From an uncultured Sunxiuqinia sp. (GTDB taxonomy: Bacteria; Bacteroidota; Bacteroidia; Bacteroidales; Prolixibacteraceae), in NCBI RefSeq assembly GCF_963678245.1, contig NZ_OY782773.1, forward strand, positions 1 through 64,000: 64,000 nucleotides of DNA, given 5' to 3'. Position numbers and translations under genes: made by a program. This document shows, in pieces, positions 7,772 through 16,281 of this stretch (position 1 is the first letter of the stretch; each line of letters begins with the position of its first letter). Under the pieces are notes generated by a model. The model was not told where the DNA came from and ran no database searches. It saw nothing but the letters and a program-made list of their open reading frames with translations.

Positions 7772-9922
7772 ATGAAAACAAAAAAAATTAGAATCCCATT
7801 AAAGTGGATTGTTGTTGCGGTAATTGTCTTGTCATTTCAATTTGTACAAGCTGAAATTCTCGACACATTAAATGTTGAAGAAGTTGTTGTAAAAGCATCT
7901 CGATTGAATGCTAAGTTGAAGAATATTCCTCAGAAAGTTGAGATTATTACGGTTGAAGATATTAATTCTGTTCCCAACGAAAGCCTTGCCGAAGTAATTA
8001 AGCGAACAACTAATATTGATATAATTCAATATCCAGGAATTTCAGCTACTGTTGGGATGCGTGGTTTTTCACCAAGTGCTCACTCCCGTAGTTATACACT
8101 TATTTTAATCAATGGAAAGCCGTCAGGAACGCGCAATCTGGCTTCTATTTCAACAACTAATATTGAAAGGGTAGAAATTGTAAAAGGTCCTTATTCTTCC
8201 ATGTTTGGTTCGGATGCTATGGGCGGGGTGATAAACATTATAACAAAAACTGCTTCTGATGAGCTGTCGGGGAATATTTCGTTAACAGGAGGTAGTTTTA
8301 AATATAGCGCCATTGATGCGGCGTTTTCAGGTCAGCTTATGGATGGCTTAAATTTTGATTTGGGATATTCGCGTACAAGCCAGGGGAAAGATTATAAGAT
8401 TGGAGACAATAACTTTCTATCGGTTTCAGACGAGGATAAAATTATTTTGGATAAAGAATCGTACGGAAGTCGGATGGAAAATTCTAAATATGAACTTAGT
8501 GCAGTTAGCGGTGGATTGTCAGCATCTTTTGGAAAGGTCTGGAATGTAGATATTCGTGGAGCTTATACTTTTGCGGATGATATCGAAACTCCTGGAAATT
8601 TCTGGGGATCTTATGTACGGAGTTTGAAAGATTTGAATCGTTTGAATCTATACACAACTGTAGAGAGGAAAACAGAGAATAACACATTTAGCTTTAGCCC
8701 TTATTTAACGAGAGAAAGAAACTCAAACTATTCAGATAATTCAGCTGAAGGATTCATTAGTTTTAAAGATAATGTTAAAGAGTATGGTTTTCAGTTACAG
8801 GATATGCAGTCGTTTGGTGAGTTGAAGACTATTGTAGGAGTTGATTATGGAACGTATGATTATGGATCAGAACGTTTTTCTGATAAAACTACACCCGCAG
8901 CTCCCTATAAGCCAAATAATAAGAATGTAAACACGGGAATATTTACTCAACTTTCATACACATATTTAGGGTTGGGTGTGAATGGAGGTCTTCGCTATGA
9001 CCATTATTCATATCATATTGATGCGAATGAAGATTTGACTGCTGAAGCAGCAGATGAGAATTACAATACATTGAATTTCAGTCTTGGTGCTCAGGCTCGT
9101 ATACTCGATAATTTGAAGCTTCACTCTTCTTTTGGAACAGCTTTTTCAGTACCGGATGCCTATAAAGTTGCAGGTAAGTATGAGGTATCCGAATATTTTC
9201 CCGATTGGGATTATTGGTATGTTGAGTCATTTGTAGGGAATCCTGATCTTAAACCTGAGAAGTCTTCAACGATTGATTTTGGTTTGAAATATGCAGCTCT
9301 TGATCAGGCTTTAAATATTGATGCAACTTATTTTAAAACAAATCATAAAGATAAAATTACTGAAGAGTTGCTAGAATCAGGTGAAAAAACCTATACCAAT
9401 GCAAATAAATCAAAAATGGAAGGATTGGAATTAGTGAGTTCCTTCGATTTTGGAGTATTAGCCGATCGCCAATTCAAATTGGAGCTTTATTCAAACTGGA
9501 CATTCATGTTTGAATCGGAGTTAGAATTTAAATTGGATGACGGCTTGATCGAATATAAAGATATGCAGTACGTGTCTAAGTCTAGCGGAAGTTTTGGTTT
9601 TAAATTTGACAATTTAAAAGGTCTTTTTTCCCGTTTGAATGCGAGGTATATTGGTTCCAGACTGGAGTCTGATAGCTTTTCTGGCATTCGCACAGATTGG
9701 TCTGCTGAGGATTACTATACGGAGAAGCGATACACGAAAGATGATAAAATAATCAAACATGAAGGAACAATTGTATTTGACTATTCATTGGCTTATCAAT
9801 TTACAAATGGGTTCTCAATTCAGGGAAATATAAACAACGTATTGGATGAGAATTATACAGAAAAGGATGGTTACAACATGCAAGGACGGAGTTTTCAACT
9901 TAAGCTAGGATATTCCTTTTAA
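7772..9922 (+). CDS. btuB: TonB-dependent outer-membrane cobalamin receptor BtuB-like
   Basis: A 716-residue TonB-dependent transporter. The signal peptide ends near FVQA (residue 27), a TonB-box-like stretch follows (LNVEEVVVKAS), then the plug domain (IPQKVEIITVEDI to GGVINIITKT), then a 22-strand-type barrel ending in the aromatic-terminated strand FQLKLGYSF. It has no N-terminal carboxypeptidase-like extension, which sets it apart from SusC proteins and fits BtuB. The cobalamin riboswitch in its leader is the strongest evidence for substrate. It is followed by a strong terminator, so it is probably monocistronic. Confidence 0.9.
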   Translation: MKTKKIRIPLKWIVVAVIVLSFQFVQAEILDTLNVEEVVVKASRLNAKLKNIPQKVEIITVEDINSVPNESLAEVIKRTTNIDIIQYPGISATVGMRGFSPSAHSRSYTLILINGKPSGTRNLASISTTNIERVEIVKGPYSSMFGSDAMGGVINIITKTASDELSGNISLTGGSFKYSAIDAAFSGQLMDGLNFDLGYSRTSQGKDYKIGDNNFLSVSDEDKIILDKESYGSRMENSKYELSAVSGGLSASFGKVWNVDIRGAYTFADDIETPGNFWGSYVRSLKDLNRLNLYTTVERKTENNTFSFSPYLTRERNSNYSDNSAEGFISFKDNVKEYGFQLQDMQSFGELKTIVGVDYGTYDYGSERFSDKTTPAAPYKPNNKNVNTGIFTQLSYTYLGLGVNGGLRYDHYSYHIDANEDLTAEAADENYNTLNFSLGAQARILDNLKLHSSFGTAFSVPDAYKVAGKYEVSEYFPDWDYWYVESFVGNPDLKPEKSSTIDFGLKYAALDQALNIDATYFKTNHKDKITEELLESGEKTYTNANKSKMEGLELVSSFDFGVLADRQFKLELYSNWTFMFESELEFKLDDGLIEYKDMQYVSKSSGSFGFKFDNLKGLFSRLNARYIGSRLESDSFSGIRTDWSAEDYYTEKRYTKDDKIIKHEGTIVFDYSLAYQFTNGFSIQGNINNVLDENYTEKDGYNMQGRSFQLKLGYSF

Positions 9923-9982
9923 AACTAGCGGAAAAGAAAAATTTAACATGTGAAACTAGTTAAGAAAATCAGATAGTTTTTT

Positions 9983-10026
9983 AGTGAGAGGTAGCCGGTT
10001 ATTCGGTTTACCTCTCACTTTATTTA
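9983..10026 (+). terminator. Intrinsic terminator after btuB
   Basis: Long stem: AGTGAGAGGTAG at 9983-9994 pairs with the run ending CTCTCACT at 10019 (11 Watson-Crick pairs plus a G-T), with a short inner helix in the loop. A T-rich tract (TTTATTTA) follows directly. Confidence 0.8.
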
Positions 10027-10153
10027 GAACAAATCCCAAATTCAACTAATTATTGGCCTTATGAAACGAGTATGGAAGATTCTTTCTACCAAAAGGAGTA
10101 AGATTATAAGCGAGTTCCATATGATACCTTTAAAAGCAAACAATTATAATCAT

Positions 10154-10558
10154 ATGAAAAATATTTATATCAGTTTAGTTCTTGTACTTTTAGTCAGTTT
10201 TGCTTCGGCAAAGCCAACAATGGGGGGCGCAAAAAACAAGCAAGTAACCGTCGAAATTAACTTTGGAGACGTAAAGGATATGAAAACGGTTACCATTGAT
10301 TGTGGCAAGAAGCTGACAGCATTGGAAGCATTACAACTGGCGGCTGATGTAGAAACTCATCCGCTCGGGCAGTATATTTTTGTAACAGCAATTGATAAGG
10401 TGATCTCAACGCGAGGAAATATGGCTTGGTATTACAAGATCAATGGCGAAAACTCAACAAAATTGGCGATGAGTCAAGCTGTAAAAGCAGGTGATGTTAT
10501 TACCTGGCGCTATGTAAAAGATGTTTGCTCGTGTACGGTTGATGGTAAGAAAAAGTAG
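10154..10558 (+). CDS. Secreted DUF4430 (transcobalamin-like domain) protein
   Basis: A 134-residue exported protein. I place the start at ATG 10154, giving a clean signal peptide (MKNIYISLVLVLLVSFASA); the longer frame from 10061 adds a non-signal stretch. The mature part carries the DUF4430 pattern LTALEALQLAAD, then NMAWYYKINGENS and AGDVITWRYV. This domain is also the C-terminal, ligand-capping domain of animal transcobalamin and intrinsic factor. Cysteines are present in TIDCGKK and VCSC. Position between btuB and cobU makes corrinoid capture plausible, but in bacteria the domain also occurs in unrelated surface proteins. No lipobox, so it is periplasmic or released. Confidence 0.75.
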   Translation: MKNIYISLVLVLLVSFASAKPTMGGAKNKQVTVEINFGDVKDMKTVTIDCGKKLTALEALQLAADVETHPLGQYIFVTAIDKVISTRGNMAWYYKINGENSTKLAMSQAVKAGDVITWRYVKDVCSCTVDGKKK

Positions 10559-10598
10559 ACAGTTGTAATCGGCATTTAAAGAACTCGAAAGTTAAAAT

Positions 10599-11111
10599 AT
10601 GGCAAGCATTACATTCATCACAGGAGGAGCCCGATCGGGGAAAAGCAGCTTTGCACAGCGGCTGGCTGAGCAACAGTCGGATAGCCTGGTTTATCTGGCT
10701 ACTGCCCGTATTTGGGATGAAGATTTTGCACAACGGGTGAAACGACATCAGGATGATCGGGATGAACGTTGGCAAACGGTTGAGGAAGAGAAAGTACTTT
10801 CGAAGCACGATTTCACAGGACAAACCGTGCTGATGGATTGCGTAACCCTTTGGCTCACCAACTTTTTTCACGATAGCGACTATAAAATTGACAGTGCTCT
10901 TGAAGCAGCCAAAGCTGAATGGAAGCGATTTGCCAAACAGGATATAAACCTGATTGTGGTGAGTAATGAATTGGGAATGGGTGTTCACCCCGAAAATGAA
11001 ATCGCTCGCAAGTTTACTGACCTTCAGGGGTGGATGAACCAGTTCATCGCTCAGCAGGCTGACACGGTTTACTTGCTGGTTTCGGGTATTCCCGTTAAAA
11101 TAAAAGGATAG
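10599..11111 (+). CDS. cobU: Adenosylcobinamide kinase / adenosylcobinamide-phosphate guanylyltransferase
   Basis: Bifunctional CobU/CobP enzyme: phosphorylates adenosylcobinamide and then forms GDP-cobinamide, the activated donor for CobS. The P-loop GGARSGKS is at residues 9-16; the following helix FAQRLAEQQ, the RVKRHQDDRDERWQTVE segment (which contains the His that is guanylylated in the family) and the VSNELGMGVHPEN motif are all present. 170 residues is normal. It starts a run of nucleotide-loop genes that continues to cbiB. Confidence 0.92.
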   Translation: MASITFITGGARSGKSSFAQRLAEQQSDSLVYLATARIWDEDFAQRVKRHQDDRDERWQTVEEEKVLSKHDFTGQTVLMDCVTLWLTNFFHDSDYKIDSALEAAKAEWKRFAKQDINLIVVSNELGMGVHPENEIARKFTDLQGWMNQFIAQQADTVYLLVSGIPVKIKG

Positions 11112-11178
11112 TAGCCTCAGTTCGAACAAGCAACTGAATGTCCGAAAATGACGATCAAACTATATAATAACGAATAAA

Positions 11179-12210
11179 ATGACATCACTAAAAGAAGAAC
11201 TTCAACACAAAATAAACTTAAAAACGAAACCGCTTGGAGCGCTCGGGCAGCTAGAGGAAATTGCTCTTCAATTGGGGATGATTCAAAATACTTTGTCGCC
11301 TAAATTAAAAAATCCGAGCCTGATTGTTTTTGCTGCCGACCATGGCATTGCAGATGCTGGAGTTAGTCCTTACCCCAAAGAAGTGACTTGGCAAATGGTG
11401 ATGAACTTTTGTGGCAATGGAGCTTCTATCAATGTATTTTGTAAGCAAAACGGGATCGGTCTTAAAGTTGTAGATGCCGGGGTAGATTATGACTTTCCTG
11501 CAGAACTTCCGGTTATCAATGCCAAGGTGGCTCGTGGCACAAAAAATATGCTGAACGAACCGGCGATGACATCCGACGAATGCCGGCTTGCCATGCAGCG
11601 GGGAACGGAGCTTGTGCAAAAGGAGGCGGGCTCGGGTTGCAATACCATCGGCTTTGGCGAAATGGGTATTGGAAATACCTCGGCCTCTTCATTGTTGATG
11701 CATCGTTTTTTAAACCTGCCTATCGAGGAGTGTACCGGCAAAGGTGCTGGCATGGAGGGCGAGCAACTGGACTATAAAACATCGGTATTAAAAGAAGTTT
11801 CTGAAAAATACGCCCCCCAAATGCCTGAAGAGACATTAGCGACTTTTGGAGGACTGGAAATCGCCATGATGGTTGGTGCCATTTTGGAAGCCCGAAAACT
11901 GAATATGGTGGTTCTGATTGATGGCTTTATTGCAACAGCAGCCACTTTGACCGCTATTCAATTTGATGAATCGGTGCGCGATAATTGCATATTTTGCCAT
12001 GCTTCAGAAGAAAAAGGACACCAACTGATGCTGGATCAATTGCAAGCGAAACCTGTATTGAGCCTGGGGATGCGACTGGGTGAAGGATCGGGAGCTGCCG
12101 TGGCCTACCCGGTAATTAAAGCAGCGGCCACTTTTTTAAATGAAATGGCTAGTTTTGAAGAAGCCGGGGTTTCGAATAAGGAGGAAAGTAGCGAAGTGCA
12201 ACGTTTATAA
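11179..12210 (+). CDS. cobT: Nicotinate-nucleotide--dimethylbenzimidazole phosphoribosyltransferase, first paralogue
   Basis: Makes alpha-ribotides by moving phosphoribose from nicotinate mononucleotide onto the lower-ligand base. The full-length family is visible: N-terminal TKPLGALGQLEEIA, the FAADHGIADAGVS motif, GFGEMGIGNTS in the middle and RLGEGSGAA near the C-terminus with the catalytic-type Glu at residue 302 (Glu317 in the Salmonella enzyme). The segment GKGAGMEGEQLDYK deviates from the usual GxGxGLDDAGL. A second, different cobT lies 1.4 kb downstream at 13603, so the two may differ in base preference or form a heteromer. Confidence 0.9.
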   Translation: MTSLKEELQHKINLKTKPLGALGQLEEIALQLGMIQNTLSPKLKNPSLIVFAADHGIADAGVSPYPKEVTWQMVMNFCGNGASINVFCKQNGIGLKVVDAGVDYDFPAELPVINAKVARGTKNMLNEPAMTSDECRLAMQRGTELVQKEAGSGCNTIGFGEMGIGNTSASSLLMHRFLNLPIEECTGKGAGMEGEQLDYKTSVLKEVSEKYAPQMPEETLATFGGLEIAMMVGAILEARKLNMVVLIDGFIATAATLTAIQFDESVRDNCIFCHASEEKGHQLMLDQLQAKPVLSLGMRLGEGSGAAVAYPVIKAAATFLNEMASFEEAGVSNKEESSEVQRL

Positions 12211-12293
12211 ATTATATGAGCTTTTCTAATGAATGATAGATCGTGAGAATGCCGCACGAAAAGCTTGAAAATCAGAATTTGAAACTTTTTGCG

Positions 12294-13046
12294 ATGAAAG
12301 AGCAACTCAACTTATTTTTAACAGCACTGATGTTTTACACCCGTATTCCGGTGTCAAAGACTTTGGCATTTTCCAATGAGCGCTTGAATCGATCTACTCG
12401 CTATTTCACCTTTATTGGATGGATTGTTGGCGGTATTGGAGCAGCTGTTTTTTATGGGTTACATTTGGTTTTACCGCATAGTGTGTCAGTCTTTTTAAGT
12501 ATGCTGGCTACTGTTTTTGCTACCGGATCTTTTCATGAAGATGGTTTTGCCGACTTTTGCGATGGTTTTGGCGGTGGCTACACCCGCGAAAAGATTTTCA
12601 CCATCATGAAAGACAGCCGCATTGGAACCTACGGAACAGTGGGGCTGATTGGTATGTTGGGAACCAAGTTTATGGCTTTACAAGCTTTGCCAGCCTTGAC
12701 AATTCCATTGGTGTTGATTGCGGGGCATGCATTTAGCCGAACCATGCCGGTGATCATCATTTTTACAAGCTGGTACTCACGCGAAGACGAGTTGAGCAAA
12801 ACCAAACCGATTGGAAAAAAGAGTAAAAACTCAGATCTGATTGTTGCATTAATTCTTGGTTTGTTGCCAGCTGCTTTCCTGCCGTGGCAATTGATGGCTG
12901 CTGCTTTGCTAATAGCGCTTTTCATCACCTTTCTGTTTAAAAAATATATCGAACGAAAAATCGGTGGTTACACCGGAGATTGCTTGGGCGCTTTGCAGCA
13001 AATTATTGAGGTGGTGTTTTATCTTACTTTACTGGCAGTATCGTGA
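12294..13046 (+). CDS. cobS: Adenosylcobinamide-GDP ribazoletransferase (cobalamin synthase)
   Basis: Integral-membrane enzyme that joins GDP-cobinamide to alpha-ribazole(-phosphate). The protein is 250 residues from ATG 12294, the family length; the frame extends to GTG 12243 but those 17 residues are not family-like. Markers: FYTRIPVS near the N-terminus, the metal-binding motif HEDGFADFCDGFGGG, KDSRIGTYG, and several hydrophobic segments in the C-terminal half ending in GGYTGDCLGA. The stop overlaps the cobC start by four bases (GTGA). Confidence 0.93.
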   Translation: MKEQLNLFLTALMFYTRIPVSKTLAFSNERLNRSTRYFTFIGWIVGGIGAAVFYGLHLVLPHSVSVFLSMLATVFATGSFHEDGFADFCDGFGGGYTREKIFTIMKDSRIGTYGTVGLIGMLGTKFMALQALPALTIPLVLIAGHAFSRTMPVIIIFTSWYSREDELSKTKPIGKKSKNSDLIVALILGLLPAAFLPWQLMAAALLIALFITFLFKKYIERKIGGYTGDCLGALQQIIEVVFYLTLLAVS

Positions 13047-13603
13047 AACTTTATTGTATTCGACATACAAAAGTAGATGTGCCGCCGGGTATTTGTTACG
13101 GGCAAAGCGATGTTGGCCTGGCTGAAAGTTACCCCACGGAGCAAATCGCGGTTTTACAACAGATTCCATCGGTTATTTTTGACAGGGTTTATAGCAGTCC
13201 ATTATCGCGATGTCGAATGCTGGCTGATGATTTATTTCCTGAGTATGAAATTACCTGTGACGACCGGCTTAAGGAATTGAATTTTGGAAACTGGGAATTG
13301 CATCAATGGGAGGAAATCAGTCAGACAGATGAGGCTAAAGCTTGGTTTGATGATTTTGTACATGTCAGATGTCCCAGAGGAGAGGCTTTTATTGAGCAGA
13401 TTGAACGGGCAGAATCTTTTATAATTGATTTACTTGAACAGCCCCATGATCATGTGCTCTTGGTGACTCACGGTGGGATTCTCCGTTCGTTGGATTGCCT
13501 GTTAAACGAAGTCGAGCCTCTCGATTCATTTAAACGACAATTTGGATACGGACAGCTTGTAATTTTTAGTTTGAATAGTTTTAAAAAGAAACAAGAAATA
13601 TAG
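13043..13603 (+). CDS. cobC: Alpha-ribazole-5'-phosphate phosphatase
   Basis: Histidine-phosphatase-superfamily enzyme that removes the phosphate from alpha-ribazole phosphate or cobalamin phosphate. The catalytic RHT motif is at residues 7-9, with SSPLSRCRMLA, the ELNFGNWELHQW stretch and the second His in LLVTHGGILR. GTG start inside the cobS stop. The stop codon shares its last base with the GTG start of the second cobT, so cobS, cobC and cobT2 are tightly coupled. Assignment over other family phosphatases rests on this context. Confidence 0.87.
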   Translation: MKLYCIRHTKVDVPPGICYGQSDVGLAESYPTEQIAVLQQIPSVIFDRVYSSPLSRCRMLADDLFPEYEITCDDRLKELNFGNWELHQWEEISQTDEAKAWFDDFVHVRCPRGEAFIEQIERAESFIIDLLEQPHDHVLLVTHGGILRSLDCLLNEVEPLDSFKRQFGYGQLVIFSLNSFKKKQEI

Positions 13604-14682
13604 TGAAAACGAATATAGACCGAATAAATATTCCCGAAATCAGTCAGGAGTTGTGCGATGAAATACAACAGAAACTGGACAATAAAGCGAAGCCGGTTGG
13701 CTCGTTGGGAAAGTTGGAGGCACTGGCTATGCGCGTTGCGATGATTCAGAACACGCTAACACCAGAATTTTCCAATCCGGTAATGCTAACGGTGGCTGCC
13801 GATCATGGCATTACAGCCGAAGGGGTGAGTGCATGTCCAACAGAAATAACCTGGCAACAGGTACTTAACTTTTTAAATGGAGGAGGTGGCATTGGTCTTT
13901 TCTCGCGCTTGTATGGATTGGATCTTTGGGTGGTTGATGCTGGTGTGAATTTCGATTTTCCGGATCATCCTAAATTGATAAACGCGAAAGTTGCCAATGG
14001 CTCCAACAATTTTTTATACGAACCGGCTATGAGTCTTCAACAATGCATGAAGGCTTTTAATAATGGACGCGAAATTGTGGCTAATTTTCACGAGCAGGGA
14101 ACAAACATCATCGGATTTGGAGAAATGGGCATTGGCAATACAACGCCTGCTTCGGCTTTGATGTCGATTCTTTGTGGCATTCCGGTTGCCGAATGTGTTG
14201 GTCCGGGTGCCGGCCTTGACGGTGCCGGTGTTTCGCACAAAGCACGAGTTATTGAACAGGCAATATGCAAACAAGGAATTTCCGGTTCAGTTTTTGACGT
14301 ACTTGCGCGATTTGGAGGCTACGAAATAGCCACCATTGCCGGAGGGATGATGGAAGCCGCCGCTCGGCAAATGATCATTTTAGTTGACGGCTTTATTACC
14401 ACCTCAGCGATGCTAGTTGCTCAGGCAATGGATAGGCAAGTACGCGATTACAGCATCTTTTCACATGTTTCAAATGAGCAAGGTCATCGGAAAATGTTGG
14501 AATACCTAGCAGCTGATCCGTTGTTGGATTTCGATCTGCGCTTAGGTGAAGGAACCGGAGCAGCCATGGCTTATCCGATATTGCAAGGAGCAGTGGCAGT
14601 ACTTTCGAAGATGACCTCGTTTGAAGAAGCGCAGGTGGTTAACACCAGTCACATTCGAATAGAGGTAAAAGTGAATGATTGA
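13603..14682 (+). CDS. cobT: Nicotinate-nucleotide--dimethylbenzimidazole phosphoribosyltransferase, second paralogue
   Basis: A second full-length CobT homologue (359 residues). It has AKPVGSLGKLEALA, VAADHGITAEGVS, GFGEMGIGNTTPASAL, a canonical GPGAGLDGAGVSHKARVIE and RLGEGTGAA with Glu at residue 316, so it looks catalytically competent. It differs throughout from the first copy, for instance NGGGGIGLFSRLYGLDLWVVDAG versus the Cys-containing NFCGNGASINVFC, so this is an old duplication, not a recent one. GTG start overlapping the cobC stop. A heteromeric pair like ArsA/ArsB or two base specificities are the two main possibilities. Confidence 0.9.
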   Translation: MKTNIDRINIPEISQELCDEIQQKLDNKAKPVGSLGKLEALAMRVAMIQNTLTPEFSNPVMLTVAADHGITAEGVSACPTEITWQQVLNFLNGGGGIGLFSRLYGLDLWVVDAGVNFDFPDHPKLINAKVANGSNNFLYEPAMSLQQCMKAFNNGREIVANFHEQGTNIIGFGEMGIGNTTPASALMSILCGIPVAECVGPGAGLDGAGVSHKARVIEQAICKQGISGSVFDVLARFGGYEIATIAGGMMEAAARQMIILVDGFITTSAMLVAQAMDRQVRDYSIFSHVSNEQGHRKMLEYLAADPLLDFDLRLGEGTGAAMAYPILQGAVAVLSKMTSFEEAQVVNTSHIRIEVKVND

Positions 14683-14697
14683 TTTAATAAAAAGCAC

Positions 14698-16182
14698 ATG
14701 AAAGAGGAAAATAGCAAGCTTAAACCTATTTTGTTTGTTGGCACAGGTTCAGATGTTGGTAAGTCGATAATTAATGCTGCTTTTTGTCGCATTTTTAAAC
14801 AAGATGGCTATTCGCCAGCACCATTTAAGGCGCAAAATATGTCGCTAAATTCTTTTGCCAGTGAAGAGGGCTTGGAACTTGGTCGTGCACAGGCGGTCCA
14901 GGCTGAAGCTTGTGGTATTCCTTGCCTCAGTGCCATGAATCCGATTCTGTTGAAACCAACTAGCCATAGAAGTGCCCAAATTGTTTTAAATGGAAAACCC
15001 ATGGGAGATCAATCAGCCAGAGAGTATTTCCTGAATACTGACCGCGATTTTCTTTTTGAAGAAGCCATGAAAGCCTGGCATTCGTTGGATGAAAAATACA
15101 ATCCGATTGTGATGGAGGGAGCCGGAAGCATTTCTGAAGTGAATCTTTGGGACAAAGACATTACCAATATGCGGGTGGCGTTGGAAACCGGTTCGCCGAC
15201 AATCTTGATTGCTGATATCGACCGGGGGGGTGTGTTTGGTAGTGTGTATGGAACAATCAAATTGTTGCCCGAGGCTGAACGAAAACTCATCAAAGGTATT
15301 CTCATTAATAAATTTCGGGGAGATATCAGCTTATTTGAAGAAGGACGAAAAACGCTGGAGGAGTTAACCGGAATACCTGTTGTTGGCGTAGTTCCGTATT
15401 TCACCGATATTCATATTGAACAGGAAGACAGTGTGGCGATCGATTATAAACGGGGAAGCACTGAAATTGGTAAGATTAATGTGGCAGTAGTGTTGTTGCG
15501 GCACATGAGTAATTTTACTGATTTCAATATGTTGGAGCGAATGCCTGATATCAACCTCTATTATTCAGCCAATCCATTGGAAATTGCTAAAGCCGATGTT
15601 TTGCTGATTCCAGGATCTAAAAATACGATTTCCGATCTGGTGCATTTGCGTGAAAGAGGATTGGCCAAAGCGATTTACAAGGCATCGGAAGCAGGAAAGG
15701 GAGTTTATGGAATTTGTGGAGGATATCAAATTATGGGTGAAGAAATTCGTGATCCTGATCACGTTGAAGGAGATATTGATGTCATGCCTGGCTTGGGCTT
15801 ATTGCCAGTCGTAACAACGTTGAGCAAAGAAAAACGTACGGTACAAACCAAATTCCATTTTGCTAATCGGCATGAAAAATGTTCTGGCTACGAGATTCAT
15901 ATGGGACAAACCAAACTGATGAATGGAAAAGCCCTTTGCGAATTGGAAGACGGAACTAAAGATGGTTGTTTGGTTTCGCCTAAACTTTGGGGCACCTACC
16001 TGCATGGCATATTGGATAACAAGGTGGTAGTAGAAGAAATAATGCAAGCCAATAAATTGCAGACTGATGCTGCTGATCTTGACTACGAAGCGTTCAAGGA
16101 AGAGCAATACAATAAGCTCGCCGATCATGTGCGAGCTTGTGTTGATATGGATTATGTGTATTCGGTGATGAAAGAAGAATAA
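14698..16182 (+). CDS. cobQ: Cobyric acid synthase (CobQ/CbiP)
   Basis: Glutamine-dependent amidation of the four remaining side chains of adenosylcobyrinic acid a,c-diamide. It is 494 residues long. The N-terminal ATP-binding dethiobiotin-synthetase-like domain has GTGSDVGKS, PFKAQNMSLNS and DRGGVFGS; the C-terminal type I glutaminase domain has the nucleophile Cys340 in GICGGYQ and His436 in TYLHGILDN. Starts 15 bases after cobT2. CbiA/CobB, which would supply its substrate, is not in this window. Confidence 0.95.
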   Translation: MKEENSKLKPILFVGTGSDVGKSIINAAFCRIFKQDGYSPAPFKAQNMSLNSFASEEGLELGRAQAVQAEACGIPCLSAMNPILLKPTSHRSAQIVLNGKPMGDQSAREYFLNTDRDFLFEEAMKAWHSLDEKYNPIVMEGAGSISEVNLWDKDITNMRVALETGSPTILIADIDRGGVFGSVYGTIKLLPEAERKLIKGILINKFRGDISLFEEGRKTLEELTGIPVVGVVPYFTDIHIEQEDSVAIDYKRGSTEIGKINVAVVLLRHMSNFTDFNMLERMPDINLYYSANPLEIAKADVLLIPGSKNTISDLVHLRERGLAKAIYKASEAGKGVYGICGGYQIMGEEIRDPDHVEGDIDVMPGLGLLPVVTTLSKEKRTVQTKFHFANRHEKCSGYEIHMGQTKLMNGKALCELEDGTKDGCLVSPKLWGTYLHGILDNKVVVEEIMQANKLQTDAADLDYEAFKEEQYNKLADHVRACVDMDYVYSVMKEE

Positions 16183-16281
16183 ATAGGAAAGATGAAATTC
16201 ATTTTGAACATGTTTCGAAATCTGTTAGCGATTTGAAGCAGACTCAGAAATAAACTCAGGATGATAAGATAGCTCTGCATT

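Noticed and set aside
10500-11129. Minus-strand open frame of 209 codons opposite cobU
   Set aside because: Fully antisense to a clear cobU gene; composition (Phe, His, Leu, Ser rich) is that of a shadow frame.
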